This document shows, piece by piece, positions 22,389-30,435 of a stretch of 33,222 bases of DNA. The position numbers were made by a program, and so were the translations under genes. This stretch comes from CAZVRZ01 sp964629965 (lineage in GTDB: Bacteria; Chloroflexota; Anaerolineae; Anaerolineales; UBA4823). Each line of letters begins with the position of its first letter. Within the stretch, counting starts at the first letter, position 1. The stretch is taken from the NCBI GenBank assembly GCA_964629965.1, contig CAZVRZ010000057.1, positions 1-33,222 on the forward strand, read 5' to 3'. The notes below the pieces were generated by a model that was not told the origin of the DNA, did not search any database, and was given only the letters and a program-made list of their open reading frames with translations.

Positions 22389-24242
22389 TTATTTTGTTTT
22401 CCTGAAACGCTTAAGCCATCCAGTAATAGAAAGTAACGGTCTTGGCTCAATCTCTTTATAAGCCCACCAAAATTCTACACAAAGAGTGATGACACATCCA
22501 ATCACAAATCCTATCAACGCAACTATTCCAAGTAACAAAGCAACATTCTCTCGTGGTTTTTCTGAAATAATCGACGGCGAGGCCAAAAATACCTCGGCGC
22601 CAGAGGACTGTCGTGTCACGCTTAATTCCGCTTTTTTGGTTGCCAAGCTCTCATAAGTTTTCCAGGTCAGTTCACATGCCCGCTCTAATTCTTGCTTGAT
22701 GCTACTTTCCCCGGAAATTCCCGCATTGAGGTCGCGCACTTGCTGTTCTAAATCTTTCAATTGGAGTTCGATCGGGGTTTGCGAAAAATCTAACGAGAGA
22801 GTGTCTTCCAGACCTTTTAACTCTAATAAATCCTGCGAGCGGGCGGCTGCTTCGGCTTCCAGCGGATTGCCCTGCTCCGAGATCCCGAGGCCAAGATCAG
22901 ATAGGTCGCCCCATTCGAACAAGGCCGGGTAGGCCTCTTGAATCGCCTGGGTCAGATCGCCGCCTCCACCAGCCACGGACATATCCAGATAACTCAATCC
23001 ATTGCCATTCTGTAATTCAACAGATAGCTCATCTATCAGTTGGCCCAGATCCTTCTCGCGAGCAGTTAGGGTATCGATCAGGGCAGACAAATCTGCCAAC
23101 ATTCCGGCCGCGTCAACCGAGGTGATCTCACCAAAAGCCTCCGGCAGGTTCTGGATCTGAAGGTTGTTCGTTCCCTGGAAAGAGGCATACACTTGTGTTT
23201 TCAACAGAATTAATGCCAGCGCATTACTCTGTGCTGCCGCCTCGCCGCCTTGCTGGATCGCATCGCGCATCGAGGTTGCATTATCCAAAAAGCTCTGCAA
23301 GTTGCGTCGATCTTCGTAATAACGTTTCAGCACAGCCAGGCGATCATTTAGGTTTTCAGTAAAAACATCTTTGCGAGTCTGACGCAAAGCGCTCATATAA
23401 CTATCAATCAGCTCACGACGCAAATTCTGATCCTGCTGCAACGCCAGCAATATGTTCGCCTGCTGCGCAGCATAGAGATCCTGGATGATCGCCTGCTCTG
23501 CGCCAATTTGCTCATTAATGATCGTAGAAACAGCCGTAGTGCGAGCAGTACGCAAATTCGTGATGATGACTTCCAAATCAGTGATCTGCCGGGTATATTC
23601 AAAAATATTGTTATTGGCAGTAAAATCAACCAACGCTGCCTGAGCCTGGTCGTAATCGATTTTCGCCTGAATAACCTGTTCTTCCACTGCCTGAATCGAC
23701 TCCGCAGTCACACCGCTGCCATACATCCTGTTGATAATATCAACATAGGCCTGCGCCCAGACATTAGCAATTTCCGCCGCGAGCACAGGGTCTCCATAGG
23801 TTACCGAAATACTGATCAGATCAGTATCCTCTCTCAAATTTCCCCTAACCATCTCGATAATCCTTGCAACTGACCGCTCATCCTCGCGTAAGCGATAACC
23901 AACCTGATCAAGCACAACTTGAGCAACCTCGGCGCTCTCAATTAATGTCACATAAGATTGTATGCGCGCAGCGCGATCATAAAACACCGTTGGATCCATC
24001 ACCGACTTGGCAGCTAATTGTTCCTCGGTGGTCAACTGAATGGCAGATCCAAAAGAAACTGATGTAGTGGTTTTGATAGATCCAATCGTTGAAGTGGCTT
24101 GATAAGTTTTAGGTACGAGAATACTAAACGATCCAGCCAAAAATGATGCAAGTATCACAATGGACAAGATAAATTGTATCTGGCGAACCAGGATATCCAA
24201 TATATGACCAATATCACTGGTAAAATTACTTGTTGCTCTCAT
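22389..24242 (-). CDS. Wzz-like polysaccharide chain-length/co-polymerase protein
   Basis: This 617-residue protein has a Wzz topology: an N-terminal helix (about 22-43) followed by PKTYQATSTIG, a long periplasmic region rich in coiled-coil heptads (for example from about 165 to 310 and again around 500-550), and a C-terminal helix at about 565-590 with a short basic cytoplasmic tail (GWLKRFRKTK). Wzz-type proteins set the length of glycans made by Wzy and help export. There is no Walker A kinase domain, so this is not a combined co-polymerase/tyrosine kinase. It is longer than enterobacterial Wzz (about 325 residues), nearer the GumC-like class. The ATG has AGAGGA about eight bases upstream. 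A 203-base AT-rich gap separates it from the dehydratase fusion and could hold its own promoter. Confidence 0.85.
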   Translation of the reverse strand: MRATSNFTSDIGHILDILVRQIQFILSIVILASFLAGSFSILVPKTYQATSTIGSIKTTTSVSFGSAIQLTTEEQLAAKSVMDPTVFYDRAARIQSYVTLIESAEVAQVVLDQVGYRLREDERSVARIIEMVRGNLREDTDLISISVTYGDPVLAAEIANVWAQAYVDIINRMYGSGVTAESIQAVEEQVIQAKIDYDQAQAALVDFTANNNIFEYTRQITDLEVIITNLRTARTTAVSTIINEQIGAEQAIIQDLYAAQQANILLALQQDQNLRRELIDSYMSALRQTRKDVFTENLNDRLAVLKRYYEDRRNLQSFLDNATSMRDAIQQGGEAAAQSNALALILLKTQVYASFQGTNNLQIQNLPEAFGEITSVDAAGMLADLSALIDTLTAREKDLGQLIDELSVELQNGNGLSYLDMSVAGGGGDLTQAIQEAYPALFEWGDLSDLGLGISEQGNPLEAEAAARSQDLLELKGLEDTLSLDFSQTPIELQLKDLEQQVRDLNAGISGESSIKQELERACELTWKTYESLATKKAELSVTRQSSGAEVFLASPSIISEKPRENVALLLGIVALIGFVIGCVITLCVEFWWAYKEIEPRPLLSITGWLKRFRKTK

Positions 24243-24445
24243 AAAAAGTATCCTCTCAACTAACGAAATTATATATCATCCTGCCGATATCATTGGCGCA
24301 GGATCACTCGAGCCAATCACAGGCATCACAAATCAATCCAATTACTTCTTCGGGATATCTGATGGGTTACACCACTCGGAATATAGAAATACAATCAAGG
24401 TTTGATGTAAGGCAGGCTTACCAATTGATCTATCACACAACAATA

Positions 24446-26416
24446 TCAATCAATCATTGCCGTCAATTGCCCAGCTTTTTCTAGGCGTTCACGATATTGT
24501 TTATCATAGTATTCCCGATATTCTACAGTCTTTAGCTTACGCCACCACTCTTCATTATGGATGTACCAATCAATGGTTGTATCAAGGGCTTTCTCAAATG
24601 GCCATTGAGGCTCCCACCCAAGAGTCCTTATTTTTGAACAGTTCAAGGAATACCGTCGATCTTGTCCGCTGCGATCATTTACCAACCGAATTAATGCTTG
24701 CGGTTTCCCAAGCCTATCCAGGATCAACTTCGCCAGATCAAGGGCAGTTACCTCATTATTGCCTCCCAGATTGTATATTTCTCCTATCTTTCCATAGTGC
24801 AAAACAAAATCGATTCCCCGACAATGATCCAAAACATATTGATAGTCGCGAATATAGAGACCATCTCCATAGATAGGTAACAACTTATTTTCCAAAGCAT
24901 TGGTAATAAATAAAGGAACTGCCTTTTCCGGATATTGATAAGGACCTATATTGTTACTGCCACGTGAAATCGTAGCAGGAACACCAAAGCTCACGTAATA
25001 AGCATGCGTCAGCAGATCGCCGGAAGCCTTACTGGCAGAATAGGGGCTGCGAGTTTCCAAAGGATCTTCTTCATTAAAGGAACCTCGAATTACCTGTCCA
25101 TAAACTTCATCAGTAGAAACTTGGTGATACCGAACAATATTGAACTGTTTGGCAGCTTCCAGCAATTGAAAAGTGCCCAAGATATTTGTAATCAGAAAAT
25201 CTTCTGGGAACATCAAAGATCGGTCTACATGAGTTTCTGCAGAAAAGTTGACAATCGTGTCAATCTGGCAGTCACGCATTGCTTCAGAAACCTGGGCGGC
25301 ATTACATATATCCCCTTTGATAAAAACAAACCTATCTCCATAAATCTGTTTGAGGCCGCGCAAGTTATCCAGGTTACCAGCGTAGGTTAATTTATCATAT
25401 ACTACGATACGATAGGAAGGATAAGTTGAGAGCATATAACGTACAAAGTTGGAGCCTATGAAACCAGCCCCACCAGTCACCATAACATTTTGAATAGTGT
25501 GAGATGTCTTATTGATGTCTATAGATGCATCTCTATAACTACTCTGAGATCGCCATTGACGTAATTGTTCTACAGACAGAGTACCAGTAAGAAGGCCTCG
25601 AATATCAGGAATCACGCGCATTGGGATAGGGATCTTTTGACAAATATTATATATTTCATCGATGGTATCTTGAGGAGCTGTTGGCATCGCCACCACCAAT
25701 TCCTTAACATTACGTTGTTTGATTATATCGGAAAGATTCCTCCGTCCGCCCAAAACCGGAATCCCCAAAACCCGATAAGATTCTTTTGCTTTATCATCAT
25801 CGATGAAACCCACTGGTTCATATCCCAGATCCGGATTCTCAAACATCATCTTAGCCACCATCAATCCAACATCCCCTGCACCTGCAATCAAAACATAATT
25901 CTTAGAAGATAATTTACTCAAAACGCGCTTATTATGGATGGATAGCCAATTAAGAATCATACGCAAAGTCAAGCGCGATCCGCTTAAAAAAGCAAGATTT
26001 ATTAGCCAATCTAGGAAGATGATAGACAAAGCGTTGATAAAAGGGAAACCAAAGAGGAGCGGGACAAAATTGATAATGATTTGAACAACAGAAGTTAGGG
26101 CAGATGCTTTTACTATCTGCATAACTTCCTGCACACTGGCATATCTCCACAGCCTAGCATACAGACCAAACATGCGGTACAACCCTAATCGGAGCGCTAG
26201 AGAAAGTAATACCCAATACCAACGGGTTAATAATATATCGACAGAAAGAGATAATGATTCATAGCGGACAATCAAACTTAGGCAGTAAGCTGCAATAACA
26301 CAAAGCGTATCAATGATTAATAGATAGCGAGTTCTTAATAATAATCCCCTGACCTCTGATTGTTTTCCAATAAGTTTAATTAGGATCGAATTAAAATTCT
26401 CACTCAACGTTGGCAT
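24446..26416 (-). CDS. Fusion: FlaA1/PglF-type membrane-Rossmann half joined to RmlB 4,6-dehydratase
   Basis: These 656 residues lie in one uninterrupted frame. Residues 28-160 hold about four hydrophobic helices and 173-286 a Rossmann domain (VLIAGAGDVG at 175-184, VGFIDDD at 202-208, LLTGTLSVEQLR at 275-286), which together are the N-terminal half of FlaA1/WbpM/PglF proteins. From 310 the usual FlaA1 catalytic domain is replaced by RmlB: VTGGAGFIGSN (313-323), STDEVYG (434-440; Thr435, Asp436, Glu437), YSASK (459-463; Tyr459, Lys463) and NNIGPYQYPEKAVPL. The core catalytic residues of a dTDP-glucose 4,6-dehydratase are present. The frame is open 27 codons upstream, but those overlap the aminotransferase gene; ATG 26416 has AGAGGA about 12 bases before it. 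The product would be a membrane-anchored maker of 4-keto-6-deoxy nucleotide sugar for the adjacent aminotransferase. Confidence 0.88.
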   Translation of the reverse strand: MPTLSENFNSILIKLIGKQSEVRGLLLRTRYLLIIDTLCVIAAYCLSLIVRYESLSLSVDILLTRWYWVLLSLALRLGLYRMFGLYARLWRYASVQEVMQIVKASALTSVVQIIINFVPLLFGFPFINALSIIFLDWLINLAFLSGSRLTLRMILNWLSIHNKRVLSKLSSKNYVLIAGAGDVGLMVAKMMFENPDLGYEPVGFIDDDKAKESYRVLGIPVLGGRRNLSDIIKQRNVKELVVAMPTAPQDTIDEIYNICQKIPIPMRVIPDIRGLLTGTLSVEQLRQWRSQSSYRDASIDINKTSHTIQNVMVTGGAGFIGSNFVRYMLSTYPSYRIVVYDKLTYAGNLDNLRGLKQIYGDRFVFIKGDICNAAQVSEAMRDCQIDTIVNFSAETHVDRSLMFPEDFLITNILGTFQLLEAAKQFNIVRYHQVSTDEVYGQVIRGSFNEEDPLETRSPYSASKASGDLLTHAYYVSFGVPATISRGSNNIGPYQYPEKAVPLFITNALENKLLPIYGDGLYIRDYQYVLDHCRGIDFVLHYGKIGEIYNLGGNNEVTALDLAKLILDRLGKPQALIRLVNDRSGQDRRYSLNCSKIRTLGWEPQWPFEKALDTTIDWYIHNEEWWRKLKTVEYREYYDKQYRERLEKAGQLTAMID

Positions 26417-26448
26417 ACAATTTAAATTTCCTCTTAGAAGATAATCTT

Positions 26449-27636
26449 TTAATGTTCCAGGCGTCCACGGATATTGGGCGAGCAACCATGGATGCATTCA
26501 ATTGCCGTACAAAGGCCATCAAGCATTGCATCTGTCATTTCCGAGTAAAAAGGTAAGCAAAGCACTCGGCTAGATATATCTTCGGTCACGGGCAGAGAGG
26601 CAGAACGATACTGCAAGTAGGTTTCATGGTGGTGTAGTGGGGGATAGAAATATTTTCTTGGCACTATGTTTTCAGGAATTAACGCATCAAATAAATTATC
26701 CCGAGACATTCCAAATTGAACAGGATCTATCAAGATGGCAAAATTTTGATAGTTGGTAAACACATACGGTCGAACAGACTGAAAGGTAATACCCGGGATC
26801 CTTCCAAGCCGTTCTAATAAATATTGTGCATACTTTCGCCGATTTGCAATATGTAGATCCAGGGTGTGCAAAGCAGACAAACCTAGAATCGCATTAAATT
26901 CCTGCATCTTAGCATTGGTCCCAGGAAATAGGGTATTCTCATCCCCCGGATCTCCAAATTTCCTTGCAATCTTTAGATAATTTGCCATATCAACCTGTTC
27001 AGTAGTAATACAGCCTCCTTCTCCAACGGGAAAAACTTTTGTAGCATGAAAACTAAAAACCTCCATGGTACCAAATCGTCCAATTCTAATATTATTATAA
27101 GAACTCCCAATGGCATGAGCAGCATCAAATAGAAGAGGAATATGATACTTTTCCGCAATAGCGCTTAGCTCAGTAATTTCACAAGGATGACCAAAAATAT
27201 GAACGGCTAGTATCGCAGCTGTTTTAGATGAGATAATGGCTTCGACTTTCTCGGGATCAAGGGTGAATGTGTCTGGCAAAACATCCACAAAAACTGGAGT
27301 AAGACCACTCCACATCAAAGAATGTGCAGTCGCACAATAAGTAAAGCTTGGAAGAATAACCTCTCCCTGGATATTTAAAGCCTTTAATGCCAGGATGAGG
27401 CCTAGAGTGGCATTAGACACTGCGACCGCATAAGGAATCCCAAGGTAATCCCTAAACTGGAGTTCAAATTGCTGCACATATTTTGAATTGTTCGTCAAAT
27501 TCCCCGTAGATAATATCTCTCGTAAAGGTTCTTCAATTTGCTCGAGTGTTGGCAAGCAAGGGGATACGATACCTAGGCGATTTTTGAAAACAGGATCGCC
27601 TCCCATTAATGCTGGTTTCCTAGAATCTAACATCAT
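26449..27636 (-). CDS. DegT/DnrJ/EryC1/StrS-type nucleotide-sugar aminotransferase
   Basis: This gene encodes 395 residues of a PLP-dependent sugar aminotransferase. Visible features are TGNLTNNSKYVQQFE near 44-58, SNATLGLILAL (phosphate-binding region near 74-84), LPSFTYCATAHSL, DAAHAIG (171-177, Asp171 contacting the PLP nitrogen) and FSFHATKVFPVGEGG with the Schiff-base Lys200. GAGGGA lies six bases before the ATG at 27636; a second ATG follows at once. It stands between an N-acetyltransferase-like gene and the 4,6-dehydratase fusion, 32 bases before the latter. The likely reaction is transamination of a 4-keto-6-deoxy nucleotide sugar to a 4-amino-4,6-dideoxy sugar, as PglE, DesI or VioA do. 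Whether the carrier is UDP or dTDP, and whether C4 stereochemistry is gluco or galacto, cannot be read from the sequence. Confidence 0.9.
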   Translation of the reverse strand: MMLDSRKPALMGGDPVFKNRLGIVSPCLPTLEQIEEPLREILSTGNLTNNSKYVQQFELQFRDYLGIPYAVAVSNATLGLILALKALNIQGEVILPSFTYCATAHSLMWSGLTPVFVDVLPDTFTLDPEKVEAIISSKTAAILAVHIFGHPCEITELSAIAEKYHIPLLFDAAHAIGSSYNNIRIGRFGTMEVFSFHATKVFPVGEGGCITTEQVDMANYLKIARKFGDPGDENTLFPGTNAKMQEFNAILGLSALHTLDLHIANRRKYAQYLLERLGRIPGITFQSVRPYVFTNYQNFAILIDPVQFGMSRDNLFDALIPENIVPRKYFYPPLHHHETYLQYRSASLPVTEDISSRVLCLPFYSEMTDAMLDGLCTAIECIHGCSPNIRGRLEH

Positions 27637-27699
27637 CTTTGTTCCCTCAAAAAAATATTGTAATACTTCTGAAATATCAAGCCTTAGCTACATAAAATA

Positions 27700-27717
27700 T
27701 CAGTGAAATGACACTGA
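27700..27717 (-). terminator. Weak hairpin directly after the acetyltransferase stop
   Basis: TCAGTG (27700-27705) pairs with CACTGA (27712-27717) around a six-base loop, adjoining the acetyltransferase stop at 27718. On the minus strand it is followed by TATTTTATG. The stem is short and AT-rich flanks make chance likely, so it is at most a weak terminator. Confidence 0.3.
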
Positions 27718-28350
27718 CTAGTTGGCTATGGGTTTCGCTGGGACGCCTACCACAGTTATGCCTTCAGCCACATCTCTGATAACGACCGCCCCAGCTCCCA
27801 CTATGGAATTTGCGCCAACCACTTTGACATCTGTCATTACCGTTGCGCCTATGCCCACAAATACATTTTCCTGCACGATCATTTTAGCACCAATATTAAC
27901 TCCCGTGGATAGGAAAACCCCTCGCATGAGCTTAGTATGATGAGCAACTTTAACTCCCATACTAATCATCACATAATCTTCTATCTCCACATAAGGCATA
28001 ATAATACATCCAGGCAAGATATAGACTCCATTGCCAATTCGTAAATCATTTGAGATGATGGCTGTCGGATGGATAAAATTGGGGGTTAGTAAACCTTCAT
28101 TCCGAGCTTTCATCAGAACTTCAACGCGATCTTTATTGACTCCCAGAGGAGCAATAACCCCTTCTACGCCTTGCTTTTTCATCTCAGCAAACTCATTCCT
28201 AGTCCCTAACACCCTAATTCCCTCAATTTCCTGGCCGACTTTAGACAGGTCGTCATCTAGGAAGCCAACAACCTCGTCAATCCCAAGTTGTCTAATGTAG
28301 CTTAGGTATACTTTCCCATAATTTCCACAACCCACAATTAAAATTTTCAT
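27718..28350 (-). CDS. PglD/NeuD-type sugar O/N-acyltransferase (hexapeptide repeat)
   Basis: This 210-residue protein has a Rossmann-like sugar-nucleotide-binding N-terminal domain (ILIVGCGNYGKVY at 3-15, VVGFLDDD at 27-34) and a left-handed beta-helix of hexapeptide repeats from about 95 to the end. VKVAHHTKL (133-141) holds the histidines expected at the active site (His137/138), and the C-terminus GVPAKPIA is typical of the family. PglD acetylates the C4 amino group of UDP-4-amino-6-deoxy-GlcNAc using acetyl-CoA; VioB-type relatives use dTDP-4-amino sugars. Its position between a PglC-like transferase and the aminotransferase supports 4-N-acetylation as the role. A weak GGAAAA precedes the ATG. 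NeuD-like O-acetylation is the main alternative. Confidence 0.87.
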   Translation of the reverse strand: MKILIVGCGNYGKVYLSYIRQLGIDEVVGFLDDDLSKVGQEIEGIRVLGTRNEFAEMKKQGVEGVIAPLGVNKDRVEVLMKARNEGLLTPNFIHPTAIISNDLRIGNGVYILPGCIIMPYVEIEDYVMISMGVKVAHHTKLMRGVFLSTGVNIGAKMIVQENVFVGIGATVMTDVKVVGANSIVGAGAVVIRDVAEGITVVGVPAKPIAN

Positions 28351-28476
28351 AATTTTTTCCTGATAAAAACTAAAGGATTATTGGTAATAATGAACAATGG
28401 CTATCCTATCAGTTCGCTTGTTATGTTCCCAATCATAAATCTTACAGGTAACTATGATCGGTCAATTCCTGTAAAC

Positions 28477-29112
28477 TCAGATATCATCACCATCTCGAGT
28501 TGACCCAGTAAAAGGATAAATAGTGGCACAGCCTTCAGCGCTGATGCCTTCTCTCCTTATAACTGCTACAACGGTTAGGAAAATTATTTTTAGGTCTAGC
28601 CAGAAAGATAGATGATCGACATACCATACATCAAGTTCAAACCTTTTTTTCCAAGTGATAGAATTTCTTCCATTTACCTGAGCCCATCCGGTCATCCCCG
28701 GTTTAACATCATGCCTGCGGGCCTGCTCTGGAGAATATAGAGGCAAATAATGCATTCGAAGCGGACGAGGTCCAACAACACTCATTTCACCTTTTAGGAT
28801 ATTAAGTAGTTCTGGCAATTCATCTAAACTAGAACTTCGCAACAAGCGCCCAAAAGGTGTTAACCGGTTTGATGCCGCAAGAAGTTCGCCTTGCTCATCA
28901 TAAACATCGAGCATCGTGCGAAACTTGTAGATCGTGAATGGGTTTCCCTTATAACCAGGGCGGGTTTGGTTAAATATTACTGGTTTTCCGAGTTTAAGTC
29001 GTACTAAAATGGCCAGAAGCGCGATGATCGGCGCTAAGATGATGATTCCTGGGATTGCTATTCCCAGATCCAAGATTCGTTTCCCAATACATCGGTAAAA
29101 GCCTTGTTGCAT
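28477..29112 (-). CDS. PglC-like monotopic phosphoglycosyl transferase (initiating sugar transferase)
   Basis: This protein of about 211 residues belongs to the small monotopic phosphoglycosyl transferase family that moves a phosphosugar from a nucleotide sugar to undecaprenyl phosphate, the first membrane step of glycan assembly. Seen are KRILDLGIA followed by the reentrant hydrophobic helix with a proline (about 11-37), KFRTM (63-67), SSSLDELPELLNILKGEMS with the catalytic Asp97-Glu98 dyad, VVGPRPLR and KPGMTGWAQVNGRN. It matches PglC in size and lacks the extra N-terminal membrane domain of WbaP. ATGs at 29118 and 29112 are both in frame; the second has AAAGGA at a better distance. The sugar loaded is probably the acetamido-deoxy sugar made by its three downstream neighbours, which is inference. 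Confidence 0.92.
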   Translation of the reverse strand: MQQGFYRCIGKRILDLGIAIPGIIILAPIIALLAILVRLKLGKPVIFNQTRPGYKGNPFTIYKFRTMLDVYDEQGELLAASNRLTPFGRLLRSSSLDELPELLNILKGEMSVVGPRPLRMHYLPLYSPEQARRHDVKPGMTGWAQVNGRNSITWKKRFELDVWYVDHLSFWLDLKIIFLTVVAVIRREGISAEGCATIYPFTGSTRDGDDI

Positions 29113-29217
29113 ACTCATAATCCTTTACAACTATTCTTAAATCAAGTCAATAGCTGGATACTTTCCTGGCATCAATTCCATACCTTGGTAAATATTACGA
29201 AACATATTCACATAATA

Positions 29218-30435
29218 TTATCGGATTGCCCTCAAAATTATATGTTCTAACCTGTCTGCTAGTTTCGAGGTATCATGGTTCTCTTCTACATAGCGTTTTC
29301 CTCGTAATCCTATTTCGTTTCTTTCGGAAGATGAAAGATTTACTAAAGATTGTATCGCATTTACCATACCATTTAAATCCCCCGCTGGGACAGATAACCC
29401 AGATGAAGCTTTTTCGACTGGATTCAGAGGTGTGTTAACACTAAATATCACTGGGCGTCCAATTCCCATATAATCAAATAATTTGTTCGGGCTGATCCCC
29501 CAACGGAACACAGGAGAGTCTGTCAATACCATGAAAAAAGCATCAGCTTCTTGAAGTATCGGATAGATCATACTTTTAGGCACTGGTTTATCAAACTTGA
29601 TGTTCCTGATCTTCTCGTCAATCGCTCGCTGTTGTAAGCGATTTTTATCTACCCCATCTCCTACAAAACGAAACTCAACCCGATTTCCCCAATCTTGATC
29701 TTGAACGATTGCAGCAGCATCGAGAATGATATCCAGTCCATTCGTTGGGCCATGAGCACCTGCGTACATAAAAGTGAGTTTTTCCTTCTCGGTAGTTGGT
29801 CGATATGGGGGTAATATACTTAAGTCCACCCCATTGGGTAACCAAGTAATATTCTCTTTTTTTCCTCCCATTGAGGCGATATACTCTTCAGCTCCGGGTA
29901 AAAGCGTGATCATATGTTGGGAGTTTAGGTAAAGGTGTTTCTCAATCCACCGGAAGATCAAGATCAAAGGGTGATAAGGCGAAAAATTACCCACCTCAAC
30001 AAGAGCTTGTGGCCAAATATCCCTGATTTCAAAAACAAATGGCACCTTGTGTCTTTTAGCAAGGATCTTGGCCGCAAAAGCGCCTAACAAATGCGGACTT
30101 GATCCAATAATTATATCCGGCCTTAGCTCATACTTATCAACTGCGCTAGTCAATAACCGATATCCGAACATAACCATATTCCAGAATCGGGCAATTGAAT
30201 TCCCACTATAGGGAGGAGTACGAACCCATAGAAAAGGCACTTCATCAATAGTCTCTAATTTACTCAACTCGCCTTTGCTTAAGTGAGCTTCTCGTTTCTG
30301 ATGATGGTTAAAACTAGATCCTACAACATGGACTTGATGCCCCTTTTGTATCAGATAGCGAGCAAGCTTATAATGTCTTCCTCCGCCACTTTCCCGAGGT
30401 GAAATCGCATAATGATTAATCAGTAGTATGTTCAT
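29218..30435 (-). CDS. Glycosyltransferase family 4 protein (WbuB-like)
   Basis: This gene encodes 405 residues of a GT-B fold transferase. The N-terminal domain begins MNILLINHYAISP with GGGRHYKLARYL (the acceptor-side glycine-rich loop) and includes VFEIRDIWPQ, a mark of the WbuB/WcaI-like GT4 group. The C-terminal donor domain has LPNGVD, MYAGAHGPTNGLD and GISPNKLFDYMGIGRPVIF, the nucleotide-sugar site. It retains configuration and adds one sugar to the lipid-linked acceptor on the cytoplasmic face. The frame also opens at an ATG five codons upstream (30450); MNILLINHYA is the usual family N-terminus, so 30435 is preferred. Either way it overlaps the end of the polymerase gene. Sugar specificity is unknown; WbuB itself transfers L-FucNAc, which hints at but does not prove an amino-sugar donor. 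Confidence 0.9.
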   Translation of the reverse strand: MNILLINHYAISPRESGGGRHYKLARYLIQKGHQVHVVGSSFNHHQKREAHLSKGELSKLETIDEVPFLWVRTPPYSGNSIARFWNMVMFGYRLLTSAVDKYELRPDIIIGSSPHLLGAFAAKILAKRHKVPFVFEIRDIWPQALVEVGNFSPYHPLILIFRWIEKHLYLNSQHMITLLPGAEEYIASMGGKKENITWLPNGVDLSILPPYRPTTEKEKLTFMYAGAHGPTNGLDIILDAAAIVQDQDWGNRVEFRFVGDGVDKNRLQQRAIDEKIRNIKFDKPVPKSMIYPILQEADAFFMVLTDSPVFRWGISPNKLFDYMGIGRPVIFSVNTPLNPVEKASSGLSVPAGDLNGMVNAIQSLVNLSSSERNEIGLRGKRYVEENHDTSKLADRLEHIILRAIR

